Source: Lewinellaceae bacterium (lineage in GTDB: Bacteria; Bacteroidota; Bacteroidia; Chitinophagales; Saprospiraceae). Taken from it: a DNA stretch of 64,000 bases. Location of the stretch: NCBI GenBank assembly GCA_020636095.1, contig JACJYN010000015.1:1-64000 (forward strand). The letters run 5' to 3'. Of this stretch, positions 1-10,394 are shown piece after piece (the stretch's first letter is position 1; every line of letters begins with the position of its first letter). Under the pieces are notes generated by a model. That model was not told the DNA's origin. It did no database searches and worked only from the letters and a program-made list of their open reading frames with translations. A program made the translations under genes and the position numbers.

Positions 1-1
1 G

Positions 2-145
2 TGGAAGTATTACCTGCTTTCCTGTGCCGGCGCTTTCCGCTCAAGAAAAACTCAGTTATGGCAGATAGCGCTTAGTAAGAACGGACTTAAGGATGGATTT
101 AATGCCACCCCCTATCGGGCAAAGTCACAAAGGGCATTTATTTAA
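2..145 (+). CDS. C-terminal end of a cyclopropane-fatty-acyl-phospholipid synthase-like methyltransferase (partial)
   Basis: Only the last 47 codons lie in the window; the gene enters from the left edge. The peptide begins WKYYLLSCAGAFRSRK and continues TQLWQIALSK. This is the conserved C-terminal signature of SAM-dependent cyclopropane-fatty-acid synthases, in which a tryptophan/tyrosine-rich helix is followed by CAG-F-R and QLWQ. The family methylenates unsaturated acyl chains of membrane phospholipids at the inner membrane. The stop at 143-145 is followed by an 85-base gap before the next gene. The call rests on the C-terminal signature alone; catalytic motifs lie outside the window. Confidence 0.65.
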   Translation, partial: WKYYLLSCAGAFRSRKTQLWQIALSKNGLKDGFNATPYRAKSQRAFI

Positions 146-230
146 ACACATAACCAGAACTCGGCCCTTCCAGATTATAGGCCAGAACTGAAAATGATTT
201 CAAAATTTCAAATATTAAAAATTTACGGTC

Positions 231-800
231 ATGAAAAAGCTATTTGTCATTACAGGCATCCTGTTGTTGAGTGGAATGCTTCGGCCTGTTTTTTCACAGA
301 ACAGCGGCATTTATATGAATTCCGAAGATTTCACCAACGGCGTATTAAACCACAGCATTGACTGTGCCATGGAGAAGCATAAAATTTTTGCTCCCAAGAA
401 AAAGAACGTGATAAAAGTTGTTCGCGAAGGCCAGAAATACAAGTATGAAAAATCGAATATCTATGGTTACAAGGATTGTCAGGGGAAAGACTACCGTTTT
501 TTTGATGGGCAAAACTATCAGGTCAATGAAATTGGAAAGGTCGTTATCTATCAACAAGGAGTAAGCAAGCCGGCAATAGGAGAAGACCCTGGCGCCGTTG
601 CCAAATTCTTTTTCAGCAAAGGCCTTGACGAGGATATCATCCCCCTGACTTTAATGAACCTGAAAGAAGCTTTTCCGGAAAACCATCCCTTCCACGATGC
701 GCTCGATGCGTACTTCAGCGGCAACACACCGGTATCTTCTTATGATGAGTTTCACAAAACCTATAAGGTGAACCGGATCCTGGAAGAAAACCTGCGTTGA
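231..800 (+). CDS. Secreted protein of unknown function
   Basis: 189 residues with a clear N-terminal signal peptide: KK, then a hydrophobic stretch up to about residue 22, with likely cleavage after VFS. The mature part is lysine and aromatic rich, with no cysteine pair or catalytic motif that I recognise. The ATG at 231 is the first in frame, and the signal peptide starts right there. It stands alone between a methyltransferase end and a broken hydrolase gene, all in the same direction. Bacteroidota genomes carry many such short periplasmic or surface proteins with no assigned role. I do not recognise a family. Confidence 0.6.
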   Translation: MKKLFVITGILLLSGMLRPVFSQNSGIYMNSEDFTNGVLNHSIDCAMEKHKIFAPKKKNVIKVVREGQKYKYEKSNIYGYKDCQGKDYRFFDGQNYQVNEIGKVVIYQQGVSKPAIGEDPGAVAKFFFSKGLDEDIIPLTLMNLKEAFPENHPFHDALDAYFSGNTPVSSYDEFHKTYKVNRILEENLR

Positions 801-938
801 AAAATTAACCTGAGGCTGTAACTGGCAAAACCTGAATTGAAAAATGAAAGGAAGCACTTTTATCACAGGCATTGCGCTCCTGTGCGGCCAAAATATCGTA
901 AATGTTTTTTTCACTAAAATTTCAATTGACTGAAAAAG

Positions 939-1843
939 ATGTTAGCCATTTTTTTTACAACAGTAGTAATTGCCATTGTGGGGATAGGAATATATGGTTA
1001 TCTGCATGGAGTGCTGGCGCCTCCGTACGACCCGCAAGAAATGGCCCTTAACTATGAGCGAATAGGCAATGGTTCAAAAAAGATAATACTCTTGCACGGT
1101 TTGACCGGCTCGTTGAATTATTGGAAAAGGGGATTAGACAGTTTATCAGCCTCTTACTCCTTATTGCTAATCGACCTCCTGGGGTTTGGCGGCTCACCAA
1201 AACCCAATAGCAAATACGACCTTGAAGAGCATTTGGGCGCCATAGAAAAAGCCATAATTAAAGAAGGGTTCGATTCCGGTGGCGCCGTTGTGGCTGGCCA
1301 CTCTCTCGGAGCAATCTTGGCCATTGGGCTTGCCGCGAAACGGCCGGAATGGTTTCAAGGATTAGCAGTGATAGGGCTCCCAGTTTATAATAGCAAAGAA
1401 GCCATCAAGCGGAAGTTTAGTAAGCGCTCTCTTTGGGATACTACTTACTGTGGATTCCAGGTATAAGTTCGTTTGCTTTTTCCACCCGCTCTACATGACG
1501 GAGTGGTTGGTTTACCGGAAAACGTTCCGAAGGACGTTTTAGAGACGCCGCTAAACATACCTGGGTAAGTTATTATCGCACTCTAGATGAAATCATTTTG
1601 AATACAAACCTGACACAATTGGCTTCTCAAATCAAGGATAAGAAAATACTATTCATACATGGTGAAAAAGATACAGCAGCCCCAATTGAAAATGTGGAAA
1701 AATTGGCTTCAGTTTTCACCAACGCAAAATTTGAAAGGCTACCTGGTGCTGATCATCAGATTTTTCTGGCAGCTCCGGAGAAAGTGTGGTCCTTGGTATC
1801 TGAATATTTCATACCATATCAACTACAAAAGGTTAAAGAATAA
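939..1843 (+). pseudogene. Alpha/beta-hydrolase, frameshifted
   Basis: The first part (939-1466) has an N-terminal membrane anchor, the oxyanion-loop HG motif in LLHGLTGS, and the nucleophile elbow AGHSLGA, which is the GxSxG serine of alpha/beta hydrolases. The last part (1598-1843) supplies the acid and base region: the HGEKD strand end and the GADH histidine near the C-terminus. In between, the reading passes through a second frame around 1465-1540 (FFHPLYMTEW) before coming back near 1545. At least two single-base shifts therefore separate the serine from the Asp/His. With the shifts repaired, the protein would be a normal 300-residue membrane-anchored esterase/hydrolase. The substrate cannot be told. 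The shifts may be real decay or sequencing indels. Confidence 0.7.
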
Positions 1844-1880
1844 CCTAAGCCCCTGATTACAAATAAAAATCGAAAAATTA

Positions 1881-2437
1881 TGAAAACGCTTTTAATCATT
1901 TTAATGACACTTCTCTTACATCATAATGGCTTTTCACAAATCCAGTTTCACCCGGAAGAAAGCAGGATGTCGGTTAAGGAACGTCCACCCTTCACGACTG
2001 GGAGTCCGTTGTGAAAATGGAAGAGGTGAAAATTGAACTGCACATAGAGGATGCTGATCCGTTGTTGCTGTACCACCTTAGATTAAAAATTCCCGTAAAG
2101 TCGATCAAGAGCGGCAATAACATCATGGACAAAAAACCTATAAAGCCCTCAAAGCAGATCAATATCCAACTATAAATTATGAGGTGGCGGTTTTGATCAC
2201 AAAGAGGGACAGGTAGTGCTACGGATGGCAGGCTCAAAGTTGCGGGAGTGGAAAAGATCATTCCTGTCGCAGCAAATTATAGCCGCAAAAATAATGGCAT
2301 ACTGACATTCACAGGAACGGTTTCATTTAATATGACTGACTTTAAGGTTGACCCCCAACAGCGATAATGGGGACATTAAAAACGGGGATGAAATAAGTAT
2401 TCCTTATACCATAGTTCTTCAATTGATAAATAAATAA
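1881..2437 (+). pseudogene. YceI-like periplasmic protein, multiply frameshifted
   Basis: An ATG at 1881 starts a signal peptide (KTLLIILMTLLLHH). The reading is then broken several times, but each piece is recognisable. The STLHDWES motif near 2000 is typical of YceI-like lipocalin-fold proteins. MDKKTYKALK follows near 2130, then FTGTVSFNMTDFKVDPP, and finally GDEISIPYTIVLQL before the stop at 2437. The pieces align in order with the intact YceI protein at 55559-56503 (minus), which has the same HDWES and MDNKTYEAFK patterns. The family binds polyisoprenoid-like lipids in the periplasm and is often stress induced. It lies 11 bases upstream of a porin gene, the same pairing as on the right side of the window. 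At least three shifts are needed to restore it. Confidence 0.7.
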
Positions 2438-2448
2438 ACATTACAAGT

Positions 2449-3720
2449 ATGAAAACGATTATTTTTTCCTGGTACAGAGCTGGCCTCCTGGCAATGATCC
2501 TATTCTTATCAGGCGTTGGGCTTGCGCAACAATCGAATCTTCAGTATTTCCGGCCTAATAATAAGGATGGGTTGAGTGTATTCGAAACTTCTAAAAGGGA
2601 TACAGTCCCTTATTCCGGATTGAAAGTCCGCGTAGGTGGCGATTTTGCCATTCAGTTTCAGGGCCTGTCTCAATCAAATAGCCTTCAGGGAGATACTTTG
2701 GTTAGCCTTGCATCCAACATCAACCTCCCTAGTGCTAATTTAAATCTTGATGTTCAGCTGGCAGACGGTTTTCGCATGCATTTGCGAACTTATCTGTCTT
2801 CGCGCAACCACAATGAGGCTTGGGTAAAAGGAGGATATATCCAGCTTGATAAACTTGATCTCATACAGGAAGGGTTTCTGGAAGAGTTTATGAATATAGC
2901 CACGATCCGGGTTGGCATGGATGAAATCAATTATGGCGACACTCATTTTCGAAGGTCTGACAACGCAATGGCCGTCTACAATCCATTTGTAGGCAATTAT
3001 ATCATGGATGCGTTCACAACAGAACCGTTCATAGAATTGACCATGCAGAAATCGGGGTTTCTGGGCGTTGTAGGCGTTACCAACGGCCGCCTGAACCAAT
3101 CCCCTCTGCCTGGTGACGATGGAATTGCTTTTTATGCCAAGTTGGGATATGACAAAGAGGTACAAGATGGCTTACGGCTCCGGTTGACCGGGTCTGTTTA
3201 CAGTAGCTCTGATAAGAGCACCCGGGACTATCTTTATAATGGCGACCGGGCAGGCGCCAGGTACTACAATGTCCTGGAAGGGCTTAACGATGCCCGCGTC
3301 AGTAATTTTCTGCCTCGCTTCAATCCAGAATTTGGCTATCAGACAGCTTTTCAAATTAACCCGTTCGTGAAATTTCATGGGTTGGAATTCTTCGGCGTTT
3401 TCGAAGTAGCCAGTAATGGAGATGGTGCTACGGGCGGTAGTTTTACCCAACTGGGAGCTGAGGTTATTTATCGATTTGGGAAAAAGGAGCAATTATATCT
3501 GGGAGGCAGGTATAATACAATAAGCGGGGAGTTTGCCGATGCCGCTTCTACAGTAGATATTAACAGGATAAATCTGGGAGGAGGATGGTACCTCACAAAA
3601 AATGTGTTGGCCAAATTGGAGTATGTCACTTCCAAATATGACGGCCAGGGCTTTAAAGGAACCAAGTTTGAAGGAGCGGAATGGAATGGCTTTGTAGCAG
3701 AGGCTGCCATAAGCTTCTGA
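2449..3720 (+). CDS. Outer-membrane porin-like beta-barrel protein (copy 1)
   Basis: 423 residues. A signal peptide ends near GLAQ, and the mature protein is rich in alternating polar and hydrophobic strands ending in the C-terminal aromatic residue ISF, as expected for an outer-membrane barrel. No plug or TonB box is seen. The sequence is clearly paralogous along its full length to the 432-residue protein at 54068-55366. Shared blocks include VRVGGDFA, NLPSANLNLDVQL, MHLRTYLSS and NPFVGNYIMDAF. Such proteins are usually annotated as phosphate-selective-porin-like or hypothetical. The solute is unknown. It is intact although its upstream YceI partner is broken. Confidence 0.75.
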   Translation: MKTIIFSWYRAGLLAMILFLSGVGLAQQSNLQYFRPNNKDGLSVFETSKRDTVPYSGLKVRVGGDFAIQFQGLSQSNSLQGDTLVSLASNINLPSANLNLDVQLADGFRMHLRTYLSSRNHNEAWVKGGYIQLDKLDLIQEGFLEEFMNIATIRVGMDEINYGDTHFRRSDNAMAVYNPFVGNYIMDAFTTEPFIELTMQKSGFLGVVGVTNGRLNQSPLPGDDGIAFYAKLGYDKEVQDGLRLRLTGSVYSSSDKSTRDYLYNGDRAGARYYNVLEGLNDARVSNFLPRFNPEFGYQTAFQINPFVKFHGLEFFGVFEVASNGDGATGGSFTQLGAEVIYRFGKKEQLYLGGRYNTISGEFADAASTVDINRINLGGGWYLTKNVLAKLEYVTSKYDGQGFKGTKFEGAEWNGFVAEAAISF

Positions 3721-3747
3721 TGATTAAAAAAAACAATAACTTCTATT

Positions 3748-5314
3748 ATGGCCGAATTGAATGAAATTCAAAATGAAATAAACAATGGCCTGATGTTAAA
3801 ACCGATCGGCACCTCTAATACCTTAACCCTCAAACGCCTGGGCATCGACACTCAACAAGAGTATTTTGCCTACATGCGTTCCGACTGCCACATCTGCATT
3901 TCCGAAGGGTTTGAAGCGCAGGCCCGCATCGAGGCGGCGGCCAATGGAAAGACCATCATTGCTACATTGAATGCCATCCGCGGAGAGCTGTTACAGCCAG
4001 GCGAAGCCAGCCTTTCTGAAAGTGCCTGGAAGGCTTTAAATGCAAAGGAAGGAGACCGTATTTCATTCAGCCATTTAGACCCTGTAGCATCCATGGGCCA
4101 CGTCCGGGCAAAAATGTACGGAAAGAAGCTTGGTATGCCGGCTTTCCGTGAAATTATCAACGATATTGCTACGGGCAAATACGCTAACATTCAACTGGCG
4201 GCCTTCGTCACTGCATGTGCCGGCGATCATCTCGATGCCGAGGAAATTACGGGACTGGCTCAAGCTATGGTGGAAGCTGGAGAAAAACTGGACTGGGGCG
4301 CAGGGGTTGTAGTTGACAAGCACTGTGTCGGCGGTATGCCGGGCAACCACACTACTACTATCGTTGTTGGTACGCATTGTCGCTGCGACCGGCTTAACCA
4401 TTCCCAAAACATCTTCCCGTGCCATCACTTCTCCTGCCGGCACAGCAGATACGATGGAGACGATGGCCCCGGTCAATTTGAGCCTGGATCAGATCCGCCA
4501 GGTAGTGAATAAAGAGGGCGGCTGCTGTATTACATGGGGAGGCGCTGTTGCGCTGAGCCCTGCCGACGACCTGATCATCAAAGTTGAAAAAGCCCTTGAT
4601 ATTGACAGCCCGGGGCAAATGATCGCTTCAGTGCTTTCAAAAAGCCGCTGCCGGTTCTACTCTGGTGATCATTGATATCCCGGTTGGCAAGATTACCAAA
4701 GTGCGATCCGAGATCGATGCAAAAGATTGGAGTTCTACTTCAAAAGGTAGGGCAAGCCATCACCTGGCTGTCAAAATTTTAATAACAGATGGCTCACAGC
4801 CGGTAGGCAGAGGTATTTAGGTAGGTTTTGGAGGCTCAGGACGTACTGGCAGTTTTTCGGCAGGATAGTTCGCGCCCTAAAGACCTGGAAGAAAGAGCAG
4901 CCCTGGTCGCAGGCACCCTGCTGGAAATGGGAGGCAAAAAAGCCGCTCCCGGTGCCGGGCAGGCAGCCGCTTTGAGCCTCTTAAAGAATGGCGCCGCCTG
5001 GAAAAATTCAGAGCGATCTGCGAAGCTCAGGGCGGTTTCCGGGAACCGCGCCCCGGCTCATTGCAGCAGCTTGTTACATCAAAAGAGGAAGGAACAATAA
5101 CCGCTATTGACAACCGCCGGCTTACCTGGCGACGGTAAGTTGTCGGGCGCGCCTTCCCGCCCCGGCGCAGGCGTTTTTTTTACACTGCAAAATCGGACAA
5201 AAGCTGAGGAAAGGGGAACCGGTGTTTACTCTCTATGCCGAGTCTCCGGGAGAATTGAACTATGCAAAACTGTACCTGGAAAAAGAATTAGATGAAATGT
5301 TCAAATTTGAATAA
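3748..5314 (+). pseudogene. AMP phosphorylase / thymidine phosphorylase family enzyme, frameshifted
   Basis: The first 200 residues are intact and carry the phosphorylase signature [13 protein letters not shown] around residues 188-200. Around 4365 the reading moves to another frame ([24 protein letters not shown], the phosphate-binding segment, and METMAPVNL). It moves again near 4660 ([12 protein letters not shown]), 4820 and 5010, and ends with KLYLEKELDEMFKFE at 5314. The 500-residue layout fits the archaeal-type AMP/thymidine phosphorylase family, which splits nucleoside (mono)phosphates into a base and ribose 1-phosphate or 1,5-bisphosphate. The next gene, immediately adjacent, is a PRPP synthetase, so the pair probably served nucleotide-sugar salvage. 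Four or more indels disable the gene as read. Confidence 0.8.
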
Positions 5315-6225
5315 ATGAAAACCACCCTGTTTGCATTGCCGGGCAATGAAGAACTTACCCGCTTGCTGGCGGAAAGGCTGGGGCTGAGCTTGGAGAAGCA
5401 GCCTTGCGGCATTTTCCTGACGGAGAGTCCTACGTCCGTATCCTTTCCGATGTGAAGGGCAAAAAAAAAAGTAGTATTGGTACTTGTACCCTCGACCTAC
5501 CAGACGCCAAGTTGTTGCCCTGTATTTCCTGTCGAAGGTGGTAAAAGCAAGCATGGGCGCCGCCTGCACCTGCCTGGTGGCACCCTATCTGGCTTATATG
5601 CGCCAGGATAAGGTTTTTAAAGAGGGTGAAGGCATTACTTCCGAATACTTTGCCCGCCTGATTTCCGGCTTTGCCGACAGCCTGATAACGGTTGACCCGC
5701 ATTTGCACCGGATCAGCAATTTAGATGCCATTTACGACATTCCAACGGAAGTAGTGCGGGCAGCCAGCCATATTTCTCACTGGATAAAAGAAAATATTCA
5801 ATCCCCTTGCTGGTGAAACCTGATAGTGAAAGCGAACAATGGGTATCGGAAGTTGCAAAGAATGCCAATGCCCCATTTATTGTTTTGAAAAGATAAGGCG
5901 CGGGGACCGAAATGTCGAAGTCTCCATCCCGCAAGTTGAAGCCTATCAAAATCATACGCCTGTGTTGGTGGATGATATTATTTCAACCGCCCGGACAATG
6001 ATCGAGACTGTGGGGCATTTGAGGCAAGCTAAAATGCAACCACCTGTTTGCATTGGGGTTCATGCTGTGTTTTCAGGGAATGCTTATCAGAATCTTTTGG
6101 GTGCAGGAACGAGCCGGGTAGTTACCTGTAATACCATCCCTCACGAGAGTAATGCGATTGACGTAAGTGATTTGTACATTGAATTTATTGAAAAATTTGA
6201 AAAAATGGCTTTTAGAAAAACATGA
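5315..6225 (+). pseudogene. Ribose-phosphate pyrophosphokinase (PRPP synthetase)-like enzyme, frameshifted
   Basis: The start codon at 5315 directly follows the stop of the phosphorylase gene. The N-terminus MKTTLFALPGNEELTRLLAE is that of PRPP synthetases. Later blocks are HFPDGESYVRI (another frame), APYLAYMRQDKVFKEGE, ITVDPHLHR (metal/ATP site) and VLVDDIISTARTMIETV, the PRPP-binding loop with its acidic pair followed by S-T. At least three shifts interrupt it, including one in a run of ten A near 5461 and another near 5810. The enzyme transfers pyrophosphate from ATP to ribose 5-phosphate. Its end overlaps the next start by 4 bases, so the original genes were translationally coupled. Confidence 0.8.
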
Positions 6226-6929
6226 AAAATTGGTTCGCCATATTAGCCTGGGCTGTATTCTTCTCCCCATTGCTTTGCCTTGCACAAAGCGATGAAGGGA
6301 TGTTGATTTCTCAGATTGACGGCAACCGCTATGTCAGAAAGAATTTTGATGAAAGCGGAAAGTTGAAAAGTTATCAGTCCATCGAAGTTGGAAGCCTTAG
6401 CACAAGCACTGAAAAAATTGAAGCCAAATTAACTGTGATCACTTATGACGAAAACGACAACATGAAAGGCGCATCTCAAACAATAATCAATTGCGACCCG
6501 GCGGCGAGCCAGGTAATGATGGGTATTTTCCCATTTGCCGGCGGAGCGGCTAATAAATCCCTGAAAATAGAATTGCCCAAAAACGAAAAGTTTTATCCCG
6601 AAGGGTGGAGGGGCAGAAATGCCTTAGAAGACTTCACCTTCCGGCTCGAATTTGAAGGGGGCAGCAGGCTTTTCGGAACGCAAAGCCGGGTTTCGTTTAC
6701 AGAGCGGAAAGTAATCCCGGTGGAGGAAGGCTTATTCCGAATATCCGGAAAAATGACTTTAAAAGCCTATGTTCTGGGAATAAAAATATCGACCATCGAA
6801 TACAATTATTTTGAAGATATTAAAAATGGAACGGGTATTGTCCGGCAAAAATTCACAGAAGACAATGGGAACTATTTCACCATCGAAATAAAAAAAAATG
6901 ATGAAGGAATTAATTTTATACTGGTTTAA
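6222..6929 (+). CDS. Secreted protein of unknown function (DUF3108-like architecture)
   Basis: 235 residues with a signal peptide ending near LCLAQ. The rest is beta-rich, with repeated charged/aromatic strands (YRNYF, TFRLEFEGG, VSFTERK) and no cysteines. Its start ATG overlaps the stop of the PRPP synthetase gene (ATGA type), which suggests an operon. Its own 3' end overlaps the next gene by 32 bases. It resembles periplasmic or outer-membrane proteins that Bacteroidota export in stress operons, but I cannot name the family with confidence. Confidence 0.5.
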   Translation: MKNWFAILAWAVFFSPLLCLAQSDEGMLISQIDGNRYVRKNFDESGKLKSYQSIEVGSLSTSTEKIEAKLTVITYDENDNMKGASQTIINCDPAASQVMMGIFPFAGGAANKSLKIELPKNEKFYPEGWRGRNALEDFTFRLEFEGGSRLFGTQSRVSFTERKVIPVEEGLFRISGKMTLKAYVLGIKISTIEYNYFEDIKNGTGIVRQKFTEDNGNYFTIEIKKNDEGINFILV

Positions 6930-7536
6930 ATACCAAGCTGCAAGCGTAGCCCGAAAGAAATTTATTCACTATTACAAACGGCAAGAAGTAAATGAAATAC
7001 TACATGCTTACTGGCGGAAGTATTTGCATCTAAAACCAGAAGTCCCGGCCATGCCTACTTTGGGTGGTTCTGTGATGGTAAACCTTGCAGCCATGTCAAC
7101 GGCATTCTACCAGGAGTTAACTGCCAGAGGACAAAGTGAAGAAGGTGCAACCCGGTTGTTTTATGAAATTGCCTGGGAGGTATATGAAAAAATGGGAAGG
7201 TTCTCCTGGTGGCTAGCCGGACTGGGCAATCGCAACGGTTATGGCCGGTTGTTGAAAGCCACCAAATTATTCCGGGCTTTTCCGTTCAATAGCCCGTCGT
7301 ATCAATGGGAAGATGTGCAGGCAGGCGATAACATCGTAGGGTTTAACTGTACAAAATGTCCGGTTGCAGAATATTTTAAGAAGCATGATTTGTCAGCTTT
7401 CTGCTCTAAAACGTGGTGCGCTCTTGATTTCCCATTAGCTGAATTATGGCATTCCAAATTGGAAAGAACCGGCAGCATTGCCGGAGGTGCTGATAAATGT
7501 GATTTCAGATGGGAGGCAGATACAAGGAAAAACTGA
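6898..7536 (+). CDS. L-2-amino-thiazoline-4-carboxylic acid hydrolase-like protein
   Basis: 212 residues. The C-terminal half has the cysteine-rich pattern of this family: FNCTKCPVAEYF near residue 143, then FCSKTWCALDFPLAELW, and finally a GGADKCDFRW segment. In this family a hydrolase opens a thiazoline ring in L-cysteine synthesis in Pseudomonas. Most homologues elsewhere are uncharacterised, and the conserved cysteines could instead bind metal, which would fit this copper-rich neighbourhood. The start overlaps the previous gene by 32 bases, so the order of translation is probably coupled. An ATG-ATG pair at 6898 and 6901 leaves the exact start open. Confidence 0.65.
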   Translation: MMKELILYWFKYQAASVARKKFIHYYKRQEVNEILHAYWRKYLHLKPEVPAMPTLGGSVMVNLAAMSTAFYQELTARGQSEEGATRLFYEIAWEVYEKMGRFSWWLAGLGNRNGYGRLLKATKLFRAFPFNSPSYQWEDVQAGDNIVGFNCTKCPVAEYFKKHDLSAFCSKTWCALDFPLAELWHSKLERTGSIAGGADKCDFRWEADTRKN

Positions 7537-7567
7537 ATTTAGAATATCCTTCGCAAAACAAACAAAC

Positions 7568-8113
7568 ATGAAAAAAATATTGACAATACTGGCCATCATT
7601 TCCTGTGCCTCGAGTATGGCTTTTACCCAGGATGACATCTATTTTACCTGGAACGCCAAGCTCCAACTGAATGGCGGGTTCGAGGGCGAGGCCATCCACT
7701 TGGAAACACAGGACGTAAGCATCAAGCTGGATTATGAGACAACGGAAATGATCATCCGCTTTCCTCTGAGTTCTTTAAAGTCCAATATTGACACCGTGAA
7801 CCAGGTGCTAAAGAATAAATTATCAGACGTTGTTTTTGACGGCGAGTTGAGCCTGGATTACATCAATACGGAAAGCCATCCTCCACAATCCTTTACGGTG
7901 GCTGGCTGGCTGATACTCGGCAACTCGAAAACCAAAATAGAAGGCAAAGGCGAAATTCATCATATCAGTGATGCCGGAGAATTTGCCTGTATGCTGGGCA
8001 TGATTGTGCATCTCAACCTGAAAGAGCTGAAAGTCAATCATCCCTGGGCTGGGCTGGAAAATGAGTTCGAAGCGATTATTACGCAGGCCATTTTGAAGAA
8101 GAATAAGCAATAA
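7568..8113 (+). CDS. Secreted YceI-like lipocalin-fold protein
   Basis: I chose ATG 7568 because it begins a typical signal peptide (KKILTILAIISCASSMAFTQ). The longer frame from 7478 would overlap the hydrolase gene. The mature 160 residues have the strand pattern of YceI-like proteins: WNAKLQLNGGFEG in place of the usual start, MIIRFPLSSLKS, then KIEGKGEIHHI and a C-terminal MIVHLNLKEL strand. No cysteines or enzyme motifs are seen. It sits 23 bases ahead of the multicopper oxidase, so a periplasmic role in the same copper-handling operon is a reasonable inference. Confidence 0.55.
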   Translation: MKKILTILAIISCASSMAFTQDDIYFTWNAKLQLNGGFEGEAIHLETQDVSIKLDYETTEMIIRFPLSSLKSNIDTVNQVLKNKLSDVVFDGELSLDYINTESHPPQSFTVAGWLILGNSKTKIEGKGEIHHISDAGEFACMLGMIVHLNLKELKVNHPWAGLENEFEAIITQAILKKNKQ

Positions 8114-8136
8114 AAAAACTAACTAACCTCAATAGA

Positions 8137-10368
8137 ATGATTATCTACCTCCGCCCTTTTTTAATATTTATGTTAATGACCCTTGTGAGCCTGGCTCATG
8201 CCCAGACAAGGGTTCAATATAACCTCATTGTAAAGGATACGATCGTTCAATTCAGTGGCAAAAAGCGTCATGCTATTGCTGTGAATGGTAAAATTCCGGC
8301 TCCGGCGTTAATGTTTAACGAAGGAGACCATGCTGTCATTCATGTTAAAAATGAAATGGACGAAGAAACTTCCGTCCACTGGCATGGGTTACTGCTTCCC
8401 AATCTTCAGGATGGAGTACCTTATGTTACCACGCCACCTATACTGCCTGGCGCTACCCGGACCTTTGAATTTCCCATAAAGCAGGCGGGCACGTACTGGT
8501 ATCACTCACACACCAACTTGCAGGAGCAGAGCGGGCTTTATGGTTCTATTGTTATCCATCCGAAAAAAGAACCTACCAAAGCAGACAAGGAGTTGGTGCT
8601 CCTCCTCTCCGATTGGACGGACGAAAAACCGGAGGAAGTATTGCGAACCTTGAAAAGAGGATTGGAATGGTATGGCATCGAGAAAAAACAGCCCGCAAGC
8701 TGGAATAAGATCATAGCTAATGGCGGCTTTAAAACCGCATCCGGCAATCCTGGGTACTGCATGCCTCTGATGGATATTTCAGATGTGTACTACAATACCT
8801 TTCTTATCAATGGCCTACCGCAGGAGCAGCAGTTGACAGGTTTTCAGCCCGGCGAAAAGGTACGCCTGCGGGTTATCAACGGCTCTGCTTCTTCCTATTT
8901 CAACGTCCAGTTTGCCGGGGGAGCGCCTTAACGGCTATTTCTGCCGATGGGCTTGATATAGAGCCCGTTGTAGTAAGTACGGGCTTGATTTCCATTGCGG
9001 AAACCTACGATTTTGTCATCACTATTCCTGAAGACGGGATGGCGTATGAATTCAGGGCAACTGCACAGGATGGTTCAGGTTATGCCTCCGCCTTTCTCGG
9101 TGGCGGGATGAAAATGAAAGCACTGGATATTCCCCGTCCGAATATTTACAACATGAGCATGATGGATATGATGATGAGCGGCCCGAACGGTGTGGTATCC
9201 GGCGGAATGGAAATGGGTGAAATGAGTCAGGAGGGTATGGAAATGCCAGGTAAAATGAAGATGGAGAGAGATGGCGAAAAAACAATGCTACACGACCAAA
9301 TGAAAATGCCAAATGACACCATGCAGGGAATGGACATGATCCATCAAAAGAGTGTATCCGGAAACGAACCTGATATGCGTACCCTAAACTATGACATGCT
9401 GCGTTCACTAACGTCAACTGCGCTCCCGGCAACAAATGAATGGCGGGAAATACGCCTGGAGTTGACGGGGGAATATGGCGCTACATATGGTCATTGGATG
9501 GCAAAACCCTGACCGAGGCTGATAAAATAATAATCCGGAAGGGTGATAACGTCCGCTTCATTCTGGTTAACAAAAGCATGATGAACCACCCCATGCACCT
9601 CCATGGGCACTTCTTCCGGGTGTTGAACGGGCAAGGAGATTATGCCCCGTTGAAGCACACCGTCAATGTACCGCCGATGGGAACAGTTACCCTGGAATTT
9701 AGCGCCAACGAAGATAAAGACTGGTTCTTCCATTGTCATATCCTGTATCACATGATGACAGGCATGGCAAGGGTGGTCAGCTATGAAGGCAGTACTGTCG
9801 CCCCGGAACTGGCGGCAGCCCGAAAAGACATCAAAGAAAAGATGGACAACCAATGGTTCTTTTGGGGAATGGGAAAACTGCACAACCAACTGAGCGAATG
9901 GGAACTTACGCTTTCCAATACCCGAAACCAACTCAACCTGGAAGAAGATGGCGACTGGAAGGGGATTTCGATGTTGATACAGACTACGAACGCTACCTGG
10001 GGCAAAACGGTTATCTCCGGATTTTTGCAGGGGCAACAGTTGACGGCAAGCAAGTCCTGGTTTTACAAAACGGTGAACCTACCAGCACTAAAATGGAAGA
10101 AGAGATTGAAGTGCGCCCTTTGGTTGGGGTGCGCTATCTGCTGCCCTTTTTATCAATTCCGAATTGCGGATTGACAGTAAAGCTAAAGTGCGGCTGCGCA
10201 GCTAAACGGCGAAACTTTGCTTTTCCCGCGGCTGGGGTTCAGGTGGCTTGTCAATACCGACAAGGAATGGCGGGCTGGATTAGAGGGCATTCTTACAAAA
10301 ACATAGCGCTTTCGGGCAACTATGACAACCGCTATGGTTGGGGTGGTGGATTGACCCTGTTGTTTTAA
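8137..10368 (+). pseudogene. Multicopper oxidase (CopA/laccase type) with C-terminal barrel-like extension, frameshifted
   Basis: The signal peptide ends near AHAQ. The first cupredoxin domain has the copper motifs HWHG (about residue 78) and YWYHSHTN (about 122). The last domain has HPMHLHGHFF and WFFHCHILYHMMTGM, which are the type 1, 2 and 3 copper ligands. A methionine-rich insert (MDMMMSG and several MEM repeats, 9150-9350) is typical of enzymes that oxidise Cu(I) in the periplasm. After the oxidase a tail of some 170 residues ends in a C-terminal aromatic residue (GGGLTLLF) and looks like the CopB outer-membrane barrel. Shifts occur near 8927 (a lost T in a T run), 9475 and 9965. With these repaired the protein would be a single 740-residue oxidase. 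Confidence 0.85.
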
Positions 10369-10394
10369 CATTACCATGACTAAAGTCATCAATC

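Noticed and set aside
844..933. 29-codon frame starting with ATG 844
   Set aside because: Weak composition and no homology cue; it is probably the spacer before the hydrolase.
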